From: Monocercomonoides exilis
Lineage: Eukaryota > Preaxostyla > Oxymonadida > Polymastigidae
DNA: 64,000 nt
Direction: 5' to 3'
Assembly: GCA_001643675.2 (NCBI GenBank)
Contig: LSRY02000017.1
Location: 744,001-808,000 of the forward strand
Part shown: positions 37,171 to 48,049 of the stretch, piece by piece
Layout: each line of letters starts with the position of its first letter
Position numbering within the stretch: the first letter of the stretch is position 1
Program-made: the position numbers and the translations under genes
Notes under the pieces: model-generated
Database searches by the model: none
Told to the model about the DNA's origin: nothing
The model's input: the letters and a program-made list of their open reading frames with translations, nothing else

Positions 37171-37795
37171 CACTATTTCGTTTAACGCTTGATGAATTCG
37201 ATGAAACGAATAAAATGAATGGAAATTTGTTGGCCTAATAAAGGAAAGGGAAAAAATAGAAAAATGACTATTATTGTTCAATTAGTTTCAATAATTTTGT
37301 TTTCCTATCACTTTTTCTGTTCTTTTTATAAACTTTCTCTTTGCAATGTTGTATTTTTCCAATTATGAATTTGCAATTTTTTCTTTTGAAGTTTTATTTA
37401 TTTATTTTTGGCTAATTTTTATTGAACTTGATCAAAAAAATCTTTTCGCACTGAAATTATCAAAAAGGTATGTTTTTTTGAATATAACAATAAAACAAAT
37501 ATATATTACAGAAATAAAAGCTAAATACTTGTTATAAATCAATTTTATTTTTTGATCATCAAATACCACAATAGATTTTATTTTTTCTATTTTTGATCTT
37601 TTTTTATGATATCAAAAAAAATCACCCATATGGCAGAATAAGAAATTTAACAAATAATTGTGAAGATGTTAATTAGAAATTTTAATGAAAGATATGAATT
37701 GAGTGAAATGGAAGAAAAATTGAAAAATTGAAATTTGAAATATGAGGTATACTTGAAGATGAGTCAAGAGAAAGGGAAAAAAAAAGAAAAGAAAG

Positions 37796-37979
37796 AAAAG
37801 GAAGAAGAAGAAGAAGAAGAAGAAGAAGAAGAAGAAGAAGAAGAAGAAGAAGAAGAAGAAGAAGAAGAAGAAGAAGAAGAAGAAGAAGAAGAAGAAGAAG
37901 AAGAAGAAGAAGAAGAAGAAGAAGAAGAAGAAGAAGAAGAAGAAGAAGAAGAAGAAGAAGAAGAAGAAGAAGAAGAAGG
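37796..37979 (+). repeat. (GAA)n microsatellite, about 61 units
   Basis: Almost pure GAA/TTC triplets for about 183 bp, within an open Lys/Glu-only frame. It lies between the right end of the 19.8-kb segment and the right end of the 25.3-kb segment. Confidence 0.95.
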
Positions 37980-38189
37980 AAAAAAAAAAACGATTGCATT
38001 GGAAATGACAACTCCGATGAAAATGAAGGAGGAGAAATGAATGGATTGATTACATCGGATGCACATCCAAAAGACATAAGCATGAACATGATTGCAATCT
38101 TTTTCTTTCTCGGAACCTGAATGCAATGTGCTGAATAATCAGAAGAAGAAGTCAAGTTACCTCCCACTTCCTACTCCCTCTTCCAGGCC

Positions 38190-39604
38190 TTCATCTCGAA
38201 AAACTGCACCACACACGCTTCACTTCATCATCGGAGGCTCAAAACAGATTACCCCTCCCACCTCATTCCTCCACAGCTGCAGCCCCACAAACTCCACCAG
38301 CAGCAGCATCTTTCGGATCAACAACCTCCGCCTTTTTTTCTTCGCAACCACCTCCTACACATCTTCCACTCGCATCTTCAGCCTTTCTTCCACCGACACC
38401 AACGAAAGCACCAGCAGTAATCTGTCCGGTTGCGGCTAACATTCTTATCAACCGCGCTGTTCTCAAATGGAGAAAGATGTTCTTGCATGTCGAATGCATC
38501 GCACACATCTGGATGCATCACGCGCATGGTTAAGAAGTGATTGTACTGGCACGCCTCCAGCACGACACAAACGACGGCAGACAGTACCCAGACAGCCCGT
38601 CTCATTCCTGAAGATCCGCGGTGACTGAGCAATCAGCATCTTCGCTTCCTTCTCCATCTTGTTCATCTTCAACCTTTCTATGGCATCCACTCCTCCTTCA
38701 CAGCCAATTTAACAACCACCTCCACTATTGTCCACAGCGCTGTTCTTCTCTGATCTCTCGCTGGTCAAATATCTTGTTCCCTCACTTCAGCCTCCTCCTC
38801 ACCCACCGCAATTTCTTCTCCTGCAACACTTGCACCGCTCTCCACGTTCATGGAAAGCTCCTTCCCACTTTTGTCTGGCCATATCTTCACAGGGCAGCAA
38901 TCTTCGATGCTCTCAGAGAACTTCTCCTCAAACTTTTCATACAGCCCCAAGGTCAAGATCAATTTTGCTGAAGACGGAACCTTCCCACCACACACAGAAA
39001 CCGACAAAAAAGACATGGCAAACTGCGACACCGAACTCACTTAAGAACCCACTCTGTCCCCACTTACAACCTCTTCATGCTTCGTCCGACTCTTTTTTTT
39101 CCTAATCCCTTCATCTTAAATTCCAGTTTTCTCATTCATTGCCACCAACTGATCCTGCATCTCCTTCACATCTCAGTAGCATTTCTAGCTCAGCTCCAGT
39201 ATCTTCCCCTCCTTCATTCGGATGATTCGGTCCTTCACCAGAAGTTGCTCTTCCAGTTCACCCATTCGCTTCTATGTTATCACGTCAGAACTAACCTCTT
39301 TCAGCAGAATGTTGACTCCAAAACCTCTTCTCATTCTTCAACAACACCTCCTCGTGCAACTCCTTCAGCTTCCAGACATTCCGCACCAGCCTATGTTTCT
39401 CCCACGCCAGCTCTTCCACAATCTCCTCGTTTTTCCAGGGAGTTCTGCTCTGCATCAATGCTTCATTTACATTTGTTGAACAGTGTCACTTCATCAGGAT
39501 TCGAAGGTGGAGATAGCGGCACCGCAAGCACTTATGCTAATGACTGCATCCATAGGTCATATAGGTTGCGAATCAACAGCAACGCTATTCACGTCCTTGC
39601 CTAA
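38190..39604 (-). pseudogene. Coiled-coil protein remnant, copy 1
   Basis: Minus-strand pieces read EELAWEKHRLVRNVWKLKEL (about 39430-39370), QLLVKDRIIRMKEGKILELS (39250-39190) and KFEEKFSESIEDCCPVKIWP (38930-38870), separated by stops and shifts. The nucleotide sequence is clearly related to 61790-63140: for example GCGCTGTTCTCAAATGGAGA at 38455 matches GCGCTGTTTTCAGAATGAGT at 62055, and CCCCAAGGTCAAGATCAA at 38944 resembles CCCCAACAGCAAAATCAACG at 63062. Two decayed members of one family are therefore present. Kinesin-like or other long coiled-coil stalk is possible but unproven. Confidence 0.45.
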
Positions 39605-39779
39605 ATATATTCGCTTGCTCCCTGAAATTGAGCTTATTGCAGCTAAAGAAAAAGGAATCAGCGTTATTAGCTTAACCGAAAGCATCACCAAAACAACAAC
39701 AACATGCACCGACAGCTTCTGCAGCCACTTCAGGACAGCAGCATGCGGTGCATACACTCACCAACCATTTTGACCTTTT

Positions 39780-40454
39780 TTCTTTTTTCCTTCACAATGA
39801 CAAAGCTGATCTGTGAGCTGCATGTATTGAAGAAGATGAGAAAAGTTAAAAAACAAAGCAGTCAACAGCTATATGAATAAAAAGAAATGAAAAAACAAAT
39901 GATTTAAATTTTTTTTTTCAGCATTAATCTCAAAGATAAATAAGAACTCATTATATCATTTACAAATTCTTTATAGTTTTTGCTTAAATGCACAACGATC
40001 TTCAATTGTTTTTCTGTCAAAATACAAACAAGTTCTATCAAAATTATTATTGTGAATTTTCGGATTCATGAAATGTGTGAAAGTCGAAAAGCTGATTTTT
40101 TGATAATCAAAAAATCAACGTATATAAAACAATTATTAAATCAAATAATTCACATTTTGAAATTAAATAGATAATAAATGTTACAACTCAAATTATTGAT
40201 ATATGAAACTCATTTTGTTAAAAAATAACAAAAGAAAATTCAAGTTGAAAACATTTCAGTTAAATAACAGGAAAAATTACAAATAAACTTTAATTATTGG
40301 AGCATTAAGGAAATGTTAACAACGACAATTGTAATTTAAAATATGTGAAACGCTTTCATATGAGATATAAGATTGAATTAATAATTCAAAAATTAATTAC
40401 GGTTAATGAAAAACAGTTTTTGATTTTGTGTGGGATAGATCAGGCTAAACAAAA
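39780..40454. other. AT-rich stretch before the right end of the 25.3-kb segment
   Basis: No gene or repeat seen; composition is like the 16.3-17.5 kb stretch on the opposite side. Confidence 0.5.
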
Positions 40455-40639
40455 GTGATTTTTCAAAAATTATCACCCATATCACAAAAATGTTCCTCCA
40501 TCATTTCAATCCCAGATTCACTTTGTATTCAACTGTGTCATCATATTCAACATCTTTTTCCGCACTCCCACTTCATTCAATCATGCTGTTTAGAACAAGA
40601 TTTAAGCCATTCCTTCAAGCATAGATGAAGCAAAAGTGA

Positions 40640-42130
40640 GTAAAAATGGTTGCCATCTGTCTGAAGATAGAAGAATATGAGTATAGAACTGACAAAAATC
40701 GTCTATTCATCTGCTGATGTGTTTGCGTTGAATGATATTTTTTGTGAGCATCGATGTTAATGTTGGACAGATGCAAGTGAAAAAGTGCATCAGCCAGCTG
40801 CTGAAAGAAAAGACTGTCTTGTTAGCAATACATCACACGAAATATCTGCCTTATTTTGACACAGCCATCGCTATGGATGAGGACGGAAGGATCAGAAAGA
40901 TAGGCATGGCAGAAGAGTTAAAGGGGATTGCGAAGGAGATGGGGGTAATGGTGGAGGAGAAGGAAGAAAGAAAAGGAAGAGGAGAAGGAGAAGAGGAGGA
41001 GAATTGAGGAGAAAGAGAAAGAGAAATATTGGGAGATAATTTTGAAAACAATTGTAAAAAGAAGATTGAAGATGCAAATAACATTCCTTCTCCATCATCA
41101 TCATCATCATCACCATCTCAAGAAATTAGTTCCAAAAATAATATCAATTCCAAAGATAAAGCATCCAAACATTCACCTAAAAAAAACGCCTTCAAACACA
41201 AAAAGAATAAAAAAGCAATAGAAGCAAATGTTTTTGTTTTCCTTTCTGAGTTGTTTCAATCTTTCGTCAGGCTTCTTGTTCTTCCTCTTCTTTGCCGCGA
41301 GTCCCTTCTCCTCGTTCAGCAAGATTCCTGTGCGTCTGTTAAGCAACCACTTTCAGTAGCAGTCTGCCCATGCAATCAGGACAAACATAAACACAAAACT
41401 TTTCCACGCTCCGATGAAATTCTTCGACATCACACCCTCCAGCATGTTGTGCAGAAAACTGAATGGAGTGAACCCCATCAGCTGCAGCGTCCTCCACTCC
41501 TTCACTGCCACTGCCTCCTCCCTCGCGAAGCTGCCCTTGGCGCTGGTAGCAATTCACTCAGCAATGCATGCGCTTCTGGTGCCTGTTGTGCTGTCAACGA
41601 GTGCGATGGTGCTGATCAGCGATTCGACATCGCTCGCAAAGCTCCGCATTGACCGATCGTTGGTTGCTGCCCGAAGCGGATCAGGGCGCTTCTTCAAGCA
41701 GTGTGCGGAAGGGGCGGCAACGATAAGGGCGTTTGGAGTACAGAAGGAGGTGGAGGAGAGGCAGAGGGAGCTGTGCAGAAGTTAGTGCGATGCACAATTC
41801 AACTCGAAAAGTGTGGATGAGCTGGTTGAAAATGTCAACAGCTGATGTTTCAATGCGCTTGAGCTGTTGACTTATCTGATATGATTGTCTTGAAAGCTGC
41901 GGGGAGAAACACGTATTTTCTGCCGATGGTGCTTTAAATGGCTAATAATAAAATTTATTCGGAGAAAGATTTGTATATTATGTTTGTAATGATACAAGAC
42001 ATGTTGGGGAAGATCGGGCTGAAAAGAGAATTGCGTGATGCGGAGCTCGATGGAGAGTGAACTATAAATGTTCCAGAGGATGTTAATGAAAAGAGCAAGA
42101 TAATTTGATGCAGCTAATCGAAAGAAGAGA
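40640..42130 (+). pseudogene. ABCC-type ABC transporter, NBD1 C-part and TMD2 remnant
   Basis: At 40654-40735 a frame reads (stops as *) V*R*KNMSIELTKIVYSSADV, then FALNDIF. This is the position of the signature (GGQK region mutated) and Walker B. After a one-base shift VSIDVNVGQMQVKKCISQLL gives the D-loop, then TVLLAIHHTKYLPYFDTAIA the H-loop, and DEDGRIRKIGMAEEL. A Ser/Lys-rich linker follows. TMD2 begins at 41414 with MKFFDITPSSMLCRKLNG and ends with GAATIRAFGVQKEVEERQRE (about 41715-41775), the conserved STIRAFG coupling-helix region. Stops follow, with further matches to the next membrane helix. It completes the Walker A half at 14.85-15.0 kb. Multi-pass ABC exporter in life; dead here. 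Confidence 0.8.
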
Positions 42131-42159
42131 ATTCAGTGAATGGAAATGGAATAGAATCT

Positions 42160-44540
42160 TCAAATGTTTTTTTTTTTTTTTTTCTTTTCTTTTTCTTTTT
42201 CTTCTTCTTCTTCTAATTCTAATTTTTCTTCCACGTCTTTAAAAACATCGAAAACGACAAACAACTATATTCTCAGAAAAAACTTGTCTCCATCACATAT
42301 TATTTCAACAGAGAAGAATTCGATTTTTCACGATGGGAAGAGAGAAAGAACTGAGGGATCTTTACAGCAAACGAGGCAGATTCGCAGCAATTTCCATCTG
42401 AGCAAACAAAGACAACTTTGTTGGAGGACAAATCTGAACATTTGGTGAAGGAATTAGGAGAAGAACATAAAGCAAAGAGGAAATGTGATGAAACCACTCA
42501 GAAGTTGGCATCTCTTTTGAACCAGTCGTCATCTTCATCATCTTCGTCTTCGTCTTCTTCATCTTCAAAGAACAATGATTGTTTGAAGTGCGATGGGGAG
42601 AAAAGGGATGAAAGAGCATATATGGAGCAGAATGGAATGCCAGATGGAGGGGCATTTGATGGTGAGGAGTTGGGCTAAGTGCAAGGTATCCAACTTTTCA
42701 TTTGAATTTTGTGGATGAGCTATTCAACGTGAAAATGGATGAGGAAGAACACAAAGATGGTGGCACTCTACCTCACCAGCCACAAAGCGATGGCAGCACT
42801 GAGCAGATGAGAAGCACAGAAAAGTCTTCATCAAATACAACTCTATCAAACTCATCAGCTCAAGTTTCAAATCCTTCTTCAGTTGAGTCTTCGGTGGTCC
42901 AAACGTCCATCTCATCCACATCTGATTTTTAATCGACTCAACCGCACACATCTCCAACATCATTGTTTGCTTCTTCTGCTTCATCTTCATTTCCTTCAAT
43001 TCCTTCGTGTTAGCAATCTCCTTCAAACATTGAAACAATTTTTCAACCAATAACATCTTTTCTATCGATAGCTGTGTCTTCTGCTCCTTCAGGTTGCACA
43101 GAAAGTGTGAAAAGTGCATCGGGAAAAGGATGCAGAAAAGCAAAGCCGACTAAGAAGAAAAAGCAGAAAAAGAAAAGAGGGAATAAAAGCATGATAAATG
43201 ATCCAATGTTTAATTCATATGCAGTTTGGCAATCATCTGAATTTATTAATGTTTTTGAATCATAGCGTTTCTTGGATAATGGTAAAGGAAATGATAGCAC
43301 ACAGTCTCCGAATGCTTCAGGCAACAGAAGTATCCCAGGATCAGAGAGGCCATTTCCTCAGGGAATACATCAAACAGCCCCAAAAACAACTCCTCAAATA
43401 TCTCTTCATCCATCTGTGCCAACAACCCCAGCAACACCAGAAAAGCCAGCAACACCATCCACTTCGCAAACACATTCACCAAACTCGAATTTGAGCTAGC
43501 TTCCTTTGCGACAGCAAAAGAGCCAGTCGAACTCTTCCATTAACAATCTGAAAGCAGCAGAAACCGCATTGCCAAAAACATTGTTTCTTTTTTTGCAAAT
43601 GTCATAACCTTTGCAATCGGGCATATCGTTGCAACGAACCTCCCCCCTCTTGAATTATTCTCCTTCAGCATCGCTTTGCAATCTTCTTTCGTCTTCGTCT
43701 TCTATTTCTTCGAATGTTATGAGCGAAAAGCGGAGCACACAGAATTTGTGGAATGCACGGGGATCATCGCTGAGCCCTTCCATGTAAGCATCTCCGCAGT
43801 TGCTGGCATGTTCTCCGTCAATCGCCATTGCGATTCCTCCTTCATCGCTACACTCTCCTGCCTCAAACAAAAACTCTCTTGCGAACAAAGTTTTGCATCC
43901 ATTAGGAGAGGCGCATTCGCTGCCAACGCTTTTGAACAGGGCGGATGAGTCATTTCTGCCTTCTCGTTTGGAGAGTGCAGCCAGATCACAGGAGTGTGGC
44001 TCAAACATTGACCACATCAATTTCTTCCCTTCAGAGTTGTCGAATATTCAGCCAACTTCTGTTGGCTCGAAGAAAGTCTGCACAAAGACAACATTGTCTC
44101 CGAATGACAAAAGATTTTCCTCTTCATTTTTGAGTCCTGTTCTTTCGTTTCCTCAGTTTCAGAAGGCAGACCCAACGACTTCAACGATTGACAGCTCATC
44201 TCCTTCAGTACCATCAATTTCGAGTGCTATTGAGCCATCTGGAAAGTCTGCTTCATCTATGCAGTCAAGAGTGCATGACTCAATTTTGTTTCCACACTCA
44301 TCAGAGGAGAAGCAGTCTCTGATTGATAAAGAATAGAAGGAGAATGAAAGAGAAAGCAAATCTACCTCTTCTTCCTCTTCTTCCTCTTTTTCCTCTTCTT
44401 CCTCATTCAAATTATCATTTAACTTTTCTTTCAACTTCTGAAAATCAATCAAATTTTGATTTTCATTCTAAATCTCTTGTTTCTTCCATTCAACAACAAA
44501 AAGATGAAAAAGATTCTATGAAACAATTTTAGAAACAGTT
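42160..44540. other. Ser-rich decayed coding-like DNA
   Basis: Plus-strand frames of 60-180 codons with Ser/Thr/Pro bias, for example PSVPTTPATPEKPATPSTSQ (about 43415-43475) and FSSSFLSPVLSFPQFQKADP near 44120. Frames shift repeatedly and no domain is recognised. It may be one or two dead Ser-rich genes. It follows directly on the ABC transporter remnant. Confidence 0.4.
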
Positions 44541-44580
44541 GCTGTCTTTATCTTAAAAATTATTTTTCGTCAAGATCTTT

Positions 44581-44582
<2 letters not shown>

Positions 44583-44612
<30 letters not shown>
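44583..44612 (+). repeat. Poly-T tract of about 30 bases
   Basis: Uninterrupted T run in AT-rich spacer; possibly a reverse-oriented poly-A tail, but no retroelement remnant is seen beside it. Confidence 0.85.
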
Positions 44613-44639
44613 GTATTTCTTTATTTGTTTCAACATAAG

Positions 44640-45100
44640 TTGTGCAAATGATAACGAGTGATTGATTGAATTTTTTTTTAATTTATTGGCTTTAACAAAA
44701 TATTGACAACTTTCCATAATAATTTCATTCTCTGGAAAATTTCTCTTTTTTTCATGCTTAGCACAACTAAAGTTCATCGAAGCACTCGAAAAAGACTGAT
44801 AAAATCGGAAGCAATGTAGATTGCTGACATTTTTAAGAAAATGCCTTATGAGAACTCTGTTTTGTTATTAAATGCTTTTGTGCTTGATGATGAATTTGGA
44901 AAACTTCTTTTCCGTGATTTTATTAAATCGTGTTACTGTCTGCATATTTCTTTTTGATTTTCTTTAATAACTGATTTAATTTTTATTTTCGATAATGATA
45001 TATTTACACCATCCATTTTTAACAAATGAAAAATGCGAACTTTATTCTTATTCATTAGCTTCAGTTAAGAAAATCATTTATGAAGTGGAAAAAACAATAC
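44640..45100. other. AT-rich spacer
   Basis: No supported feature before the Ser-rich frame of the second USP-like gene opens near 45105. Confidence 0.5.
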
Positions 45101-45104
45101 AAAA

Positions 45105-46935
45105 GTAAAATTTGACATTAACATTTCCCTCTTCTTCTTCTTATATCCTCTCAGCATCCTCTCATTCATTTCAATTAGCTTCTTTTCCCTCTTCTTCTTC
45201 TTTTTTTGCGTCTTCAACATCTTCAACATATGGGTGATTATTTTTGAAATCATATCTTTTTTCGGGGTGTTGATTTTTCAATGATTGAAAGTTTTTCGAA
45301 AAAAATTTTTGTTTCAAATAAGAAAAAGCATGATAATTGTTTTTTAAAACAAATGGTTTTTCCGAATCAAGGATTAAAATGCATTCAATAAGCCTTTTTT
45401 CTTTTCAATTCGTTTTTATTGATATTTAAGAAATATATTTGCTCCGAAATTTTTGAATGAAAAAATATGATTTCAAAAATAATCACCCATATTCTCCATC
45501 TTCTGCATCTGCTCCTTCAGATTTTTTGCAATTGCAACCTTCGCTTTCCAATGCAAGTGCTTCATATGCTTCATTCCCATTGCCTAGTTCGTCTCAGACT
45601 TCAACGACGAATTCACTTCCAACAAAAACACAGACATCTTTAGGAAATCACTCTGAGACTGCTCAAAAAGCACAGTTTGCATCATCTAATCAATCTTATT
45701 TATCAATTCCTTCTTCTTCTCTTTCTTCTTCTTCTTCCTCTTCTTTTTCTCCTTCATCTATCACATCAATGCAAAATATCCAGACTCAACAGCAACAGCA
45801 ACAACCTTCTCCTCAAATTTCCACAAACATATTCAAAGAAAGTGAAGAAAATGATTCTTTTTCATTTACACATCATATCAATGATTTTTGTATTTCTTTT
45901 GAAGCCACTTCTTCATTTCACACAAATAAAAAAGAAGCAAAGAAATGCAAAAAACATTCGACTTTTTCTTCCAAAATAACAAAACAAACTAAAAAGCAAT
46001 ATTCTTCATTATCATCTTTTTCTTCATTATCTGCAAAAGAAAATTCAAGATCCTGCGTAATCATGCTTCTTTCTTCTCAAAGAGGCTTGAAAAATAATGG
46101 TAGCGTGTGCTCTCTTTCTGCCATTTGTCAATGCATGGCTTCTCTTAATCTTGAATTTATAGACATTTCAAAAATGAACAGTATGCAAAAAACAATTATG
46201 CAGCTGTTTCATCTTCTTCGAATCTCTTCGTTTAATTTCAATGTGTGGGATGGAAATCAGATTAATAAATTTTACGACACTTATCTTGGAGGAAAGAATC
46301 AGCCAAAAGAACTGTCTGTTGTTTTTGAAAGACTTCTCAAAGTTCTTTCCAAAAATTGCAACGTAATAAATGATATGTTTTCTATCATTTCACAAAATGT
46401 TTTAATGCATGTTCATTGTAATGATTTCTCTTTTTCAAGAAGGAATGATCAATTTTTTGTGACAATTAGAGGATCAGATGTTGTTTCTGGTCTTCAAAAT
46501 CTATTGACTTGCAGTTCTGTTTTAGTTGAAAAGAGAGAAGGAGAGTGAGTAACATTTCACAAAGATAGACATTTTTTGAAATATGTTCGTTTTTTGTATT
46601 TTCCAAAAGTGTTAAGTGTTTTGTTCAACATTGGTGATTTTTTCACTGTAACAGCTCCTCCTCTTTCTATTCATTTTGTTGATTCAGGGTTAGGGCCTGA
46701 GGATTTAAGTATATTTGATCCAAAGGCTTCCTTTGAAGATTTATTCTTTTCTTCAAGTTCTGTTGATGATGTTGTTGTTTATGAATTTGTTGGATGTGTT
46801 ATTCATTCAAGTATTCTTTATAAGCAAGGGCATTTTTTGGCCATTGTGATAGTAGATGTTTCTAAACCTAGTTCAGTTTCGAAGTTTATTGAGTGTAATG
46901 ATCATATTGTTTCAGAAATTATTCCTGAAAAATAA
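45105..46935 (+). pseudogene. Divergent USP-like gene interrupted by a MITE
   Basis: The Ser-rich N-terminal frame opens near 45105 (ASFPSSSSFFASSTSSTY), is cut by a 259-bp MITE at 45231-45489, and resumes in frame as SPSSASAPSDFLQLQPS. The USP core follows: Cys box GLKNNGSVCSLSAICQCMAS, which matches GLxNxGxxCxLxxxxQC and keeps the Cys; LGGKNQPKELSVVFERLL as the segment after it; FLYFPKVLSVLF and PPLSIHFVDSG as middle strands; and a His box YKQGHFLAIVIVD near 46823-46865. An in-frame TGA at 46546 splits it, yet the same frame continues to 46935. A GTGAGT overlaps the stop, so a short intron could remove it. Deubiquitinase by family. It is a distant relative of the USP domain at 26.1-29.9 kb. 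Confidence 0.65.
45231..45489. mobile_element. MITE A copy 1, 259 bp, with TA target duplication
   Basis: Ends TGGGTGATTATTTTTGAAAT and its reverse complement; about 30-bp terminal inverted repeat; TA at 45229-45230 and 45490-45491. Removing the element plus one TA joins the coding frame on both sides without a break, so this is a clean insertion into a gene. Confidence 0.95.
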
Positions 46936-47093
46936 AATGATTATTTGAATCATCTCGCTTCAAAAAATTTTCATCCTTCTATTTGTTTTTTCGAAAAAAT
47001 TGAAATATCATAATTCTTTTCATTTTTTATTTTTTTTATTTTAATTTTTAAGAATTTTCTAAATTGCAAAAAAACAAATTTAACTTTTCGATT

Positions 47094-47346
47094 TGGGTGA
47101 TTATTTTTGAAATCATATCTTTTTTCGGGGTGTTGATTTTTCAATGATTGAAAGTTTTTCGAAAAAAATTTTTGTTTCAAATAAGAAAAAGCATGATAAT
47201 TGTTTTTTAAAACAAATGGTTTTTCCGAATCAAGGATTAAAATGCATTCAATAAGCCTTTTTTCTTTTCAATTCGTTTTTATTGATATTTAAGAAATATA
47301 TTTGCTCCGAAATTTTTGAATGAAAAAATATGATTTCAAAAATAAT
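47094..47346. mobile_element. MITE A copy 2, right end truncated
   Basis: Nearly base-for-base copy of 45231-45484, including the TTTTTTCGGGGTGTTGATTT block. Similarity stops after TTCAAAAATAAT, so the last bases of the right terminus (CACCCA) are missing. Confidence 0.95.
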
Positions 47347-47964
47347 AAATTTTATTATTTTTCTTTTTTGTTTTTTTCCTAATAATAACAATAAATCATT
47401 GTTAGAATATTTATTTAAAGACTCTTATTTTGAATAAATGATAATTCAAAATTAAAAATTAATTCAACTCTGTGAATAATTGTTTATTATTTATTTTTTA
47501 CTTGATTAACAACAACATGAGGTTATTAGTTGTTTTCAAATAATATTTTTTTCTAAGAGAACTTATATGAAAGAAAAACAGATTTTTAATGGATAAACAT
47601 TTTTTAACTTAAAAAATCCATATCTCTGAAAGAAGAAAGAATAAATAAATAAATAATGTCATATTTTATTCATTAATAAACGACGTTTGAAAAACATTTA
47701 ATGAAAATAATTTAAAAACCATTTTTTAAGAATAATCATATTTTTTTGTTCTATTTTTGTTGGGAAAAAATGAATCATTCAAAAATGTTCAGGAAAAATA
47801 TATTTGACTTCAAAATAATGCAAAAAGGATATTTTGTTGATATTTTGGTAATTTTTCGAAAAAATATTTATCCTTTTCAAAAAATTGATTGATCACAACA
47901 ACCCTTAATTATATTTCTTTTTCGATTTTTAATCTTTTTTAATGATATTAAAAATAATCACCAA
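47347..47964. other. AT-rich stretch ending in an orphan TGGGTGAT-type right end
   Basis: Bases 47900-47964 end in AATCACCAA followed by TA. Inward, the run of AATATCATTAAAAAAGATTA resembles the right end of the 19.8-kb segment (37560-37628). No left partner was found, so it is recorded as a lone terminus. Confidence 0.6.
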
Positions 47965-48049
47965 TATGTGTGACTGCTATTTGGTAATGCTGTTGCACAT
48001 TTAGCCTCTTAGCCTTTCATCCTGAAGAACAGAAGTGCGCACAAGGCAA

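Larger units (their letters stand above)
17812..37628. mobile_element. 19.8-kb segment bounded by perfect 28-bp inverted repeats and TA
   Basis: Bases 17812-17839 (TGGGTGATTTTTTTTGATAT then CATAAAAA) recur exactly in reverse complement at 37601-37628, with TA on both flanks (17810-17811 and 37629-37630). This inverted repeat differs from that of the enclosing 25.3-kb segment after the shared TGGGTGAT, so the two pairs nest correctly and are not cross-matches. Contents, left to right: a beta-helix pseudogene (+), decayed coding DNA, the 8.2-kb palindromic USP-transposase unit, a Ser/Arg-rich pseudogene (+), and a second beta-helix fragment (-). Mobility of the whole is inferred. Confidence 0.55.
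15137..40479. mobile_element. 25.3-kb segment bounded by perfect 25-bp inverted repeats and TA
   Basis: The 25 bases at 15137-15161 (beginning TGGGTGATAATTTTTGAAAA) are exactly repeated in reverse complement at 40455-40479. Both ends are flanked by TA (15135-15136 and 40480-40481), as expected for a Tc1/mariner-style TA insertion. The inner sequences diverge at once after the 25 bp. The segment lies exactly in the gap between the two halves of an ABCC-type NBD1, so it looks like an insertion into that gene. It contains a second nested segment of the same type (17812-37628). The termini and TA are seen directly. That the whole 25 kb moved as a unit is inference; a smaller element later enlarged by nested insertions is the alternative. 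Confidence 0.55.

Noticed and set aside
37735-38167. Open frames of poly-Glu, poly-Ser and poly-Leu over the GAA tract
   Set aside because: A pure triplet repeat is open in every frame without stops; no flanking coding signal supports a gene.
15137-40479. Maverick/Polinton or giant-virus-like integration
   Set aside because: No DNA polymerase B, integrase, packaging ATPase, adenain or capsid sequence was recognised, and the ends are short and TA-flanked.
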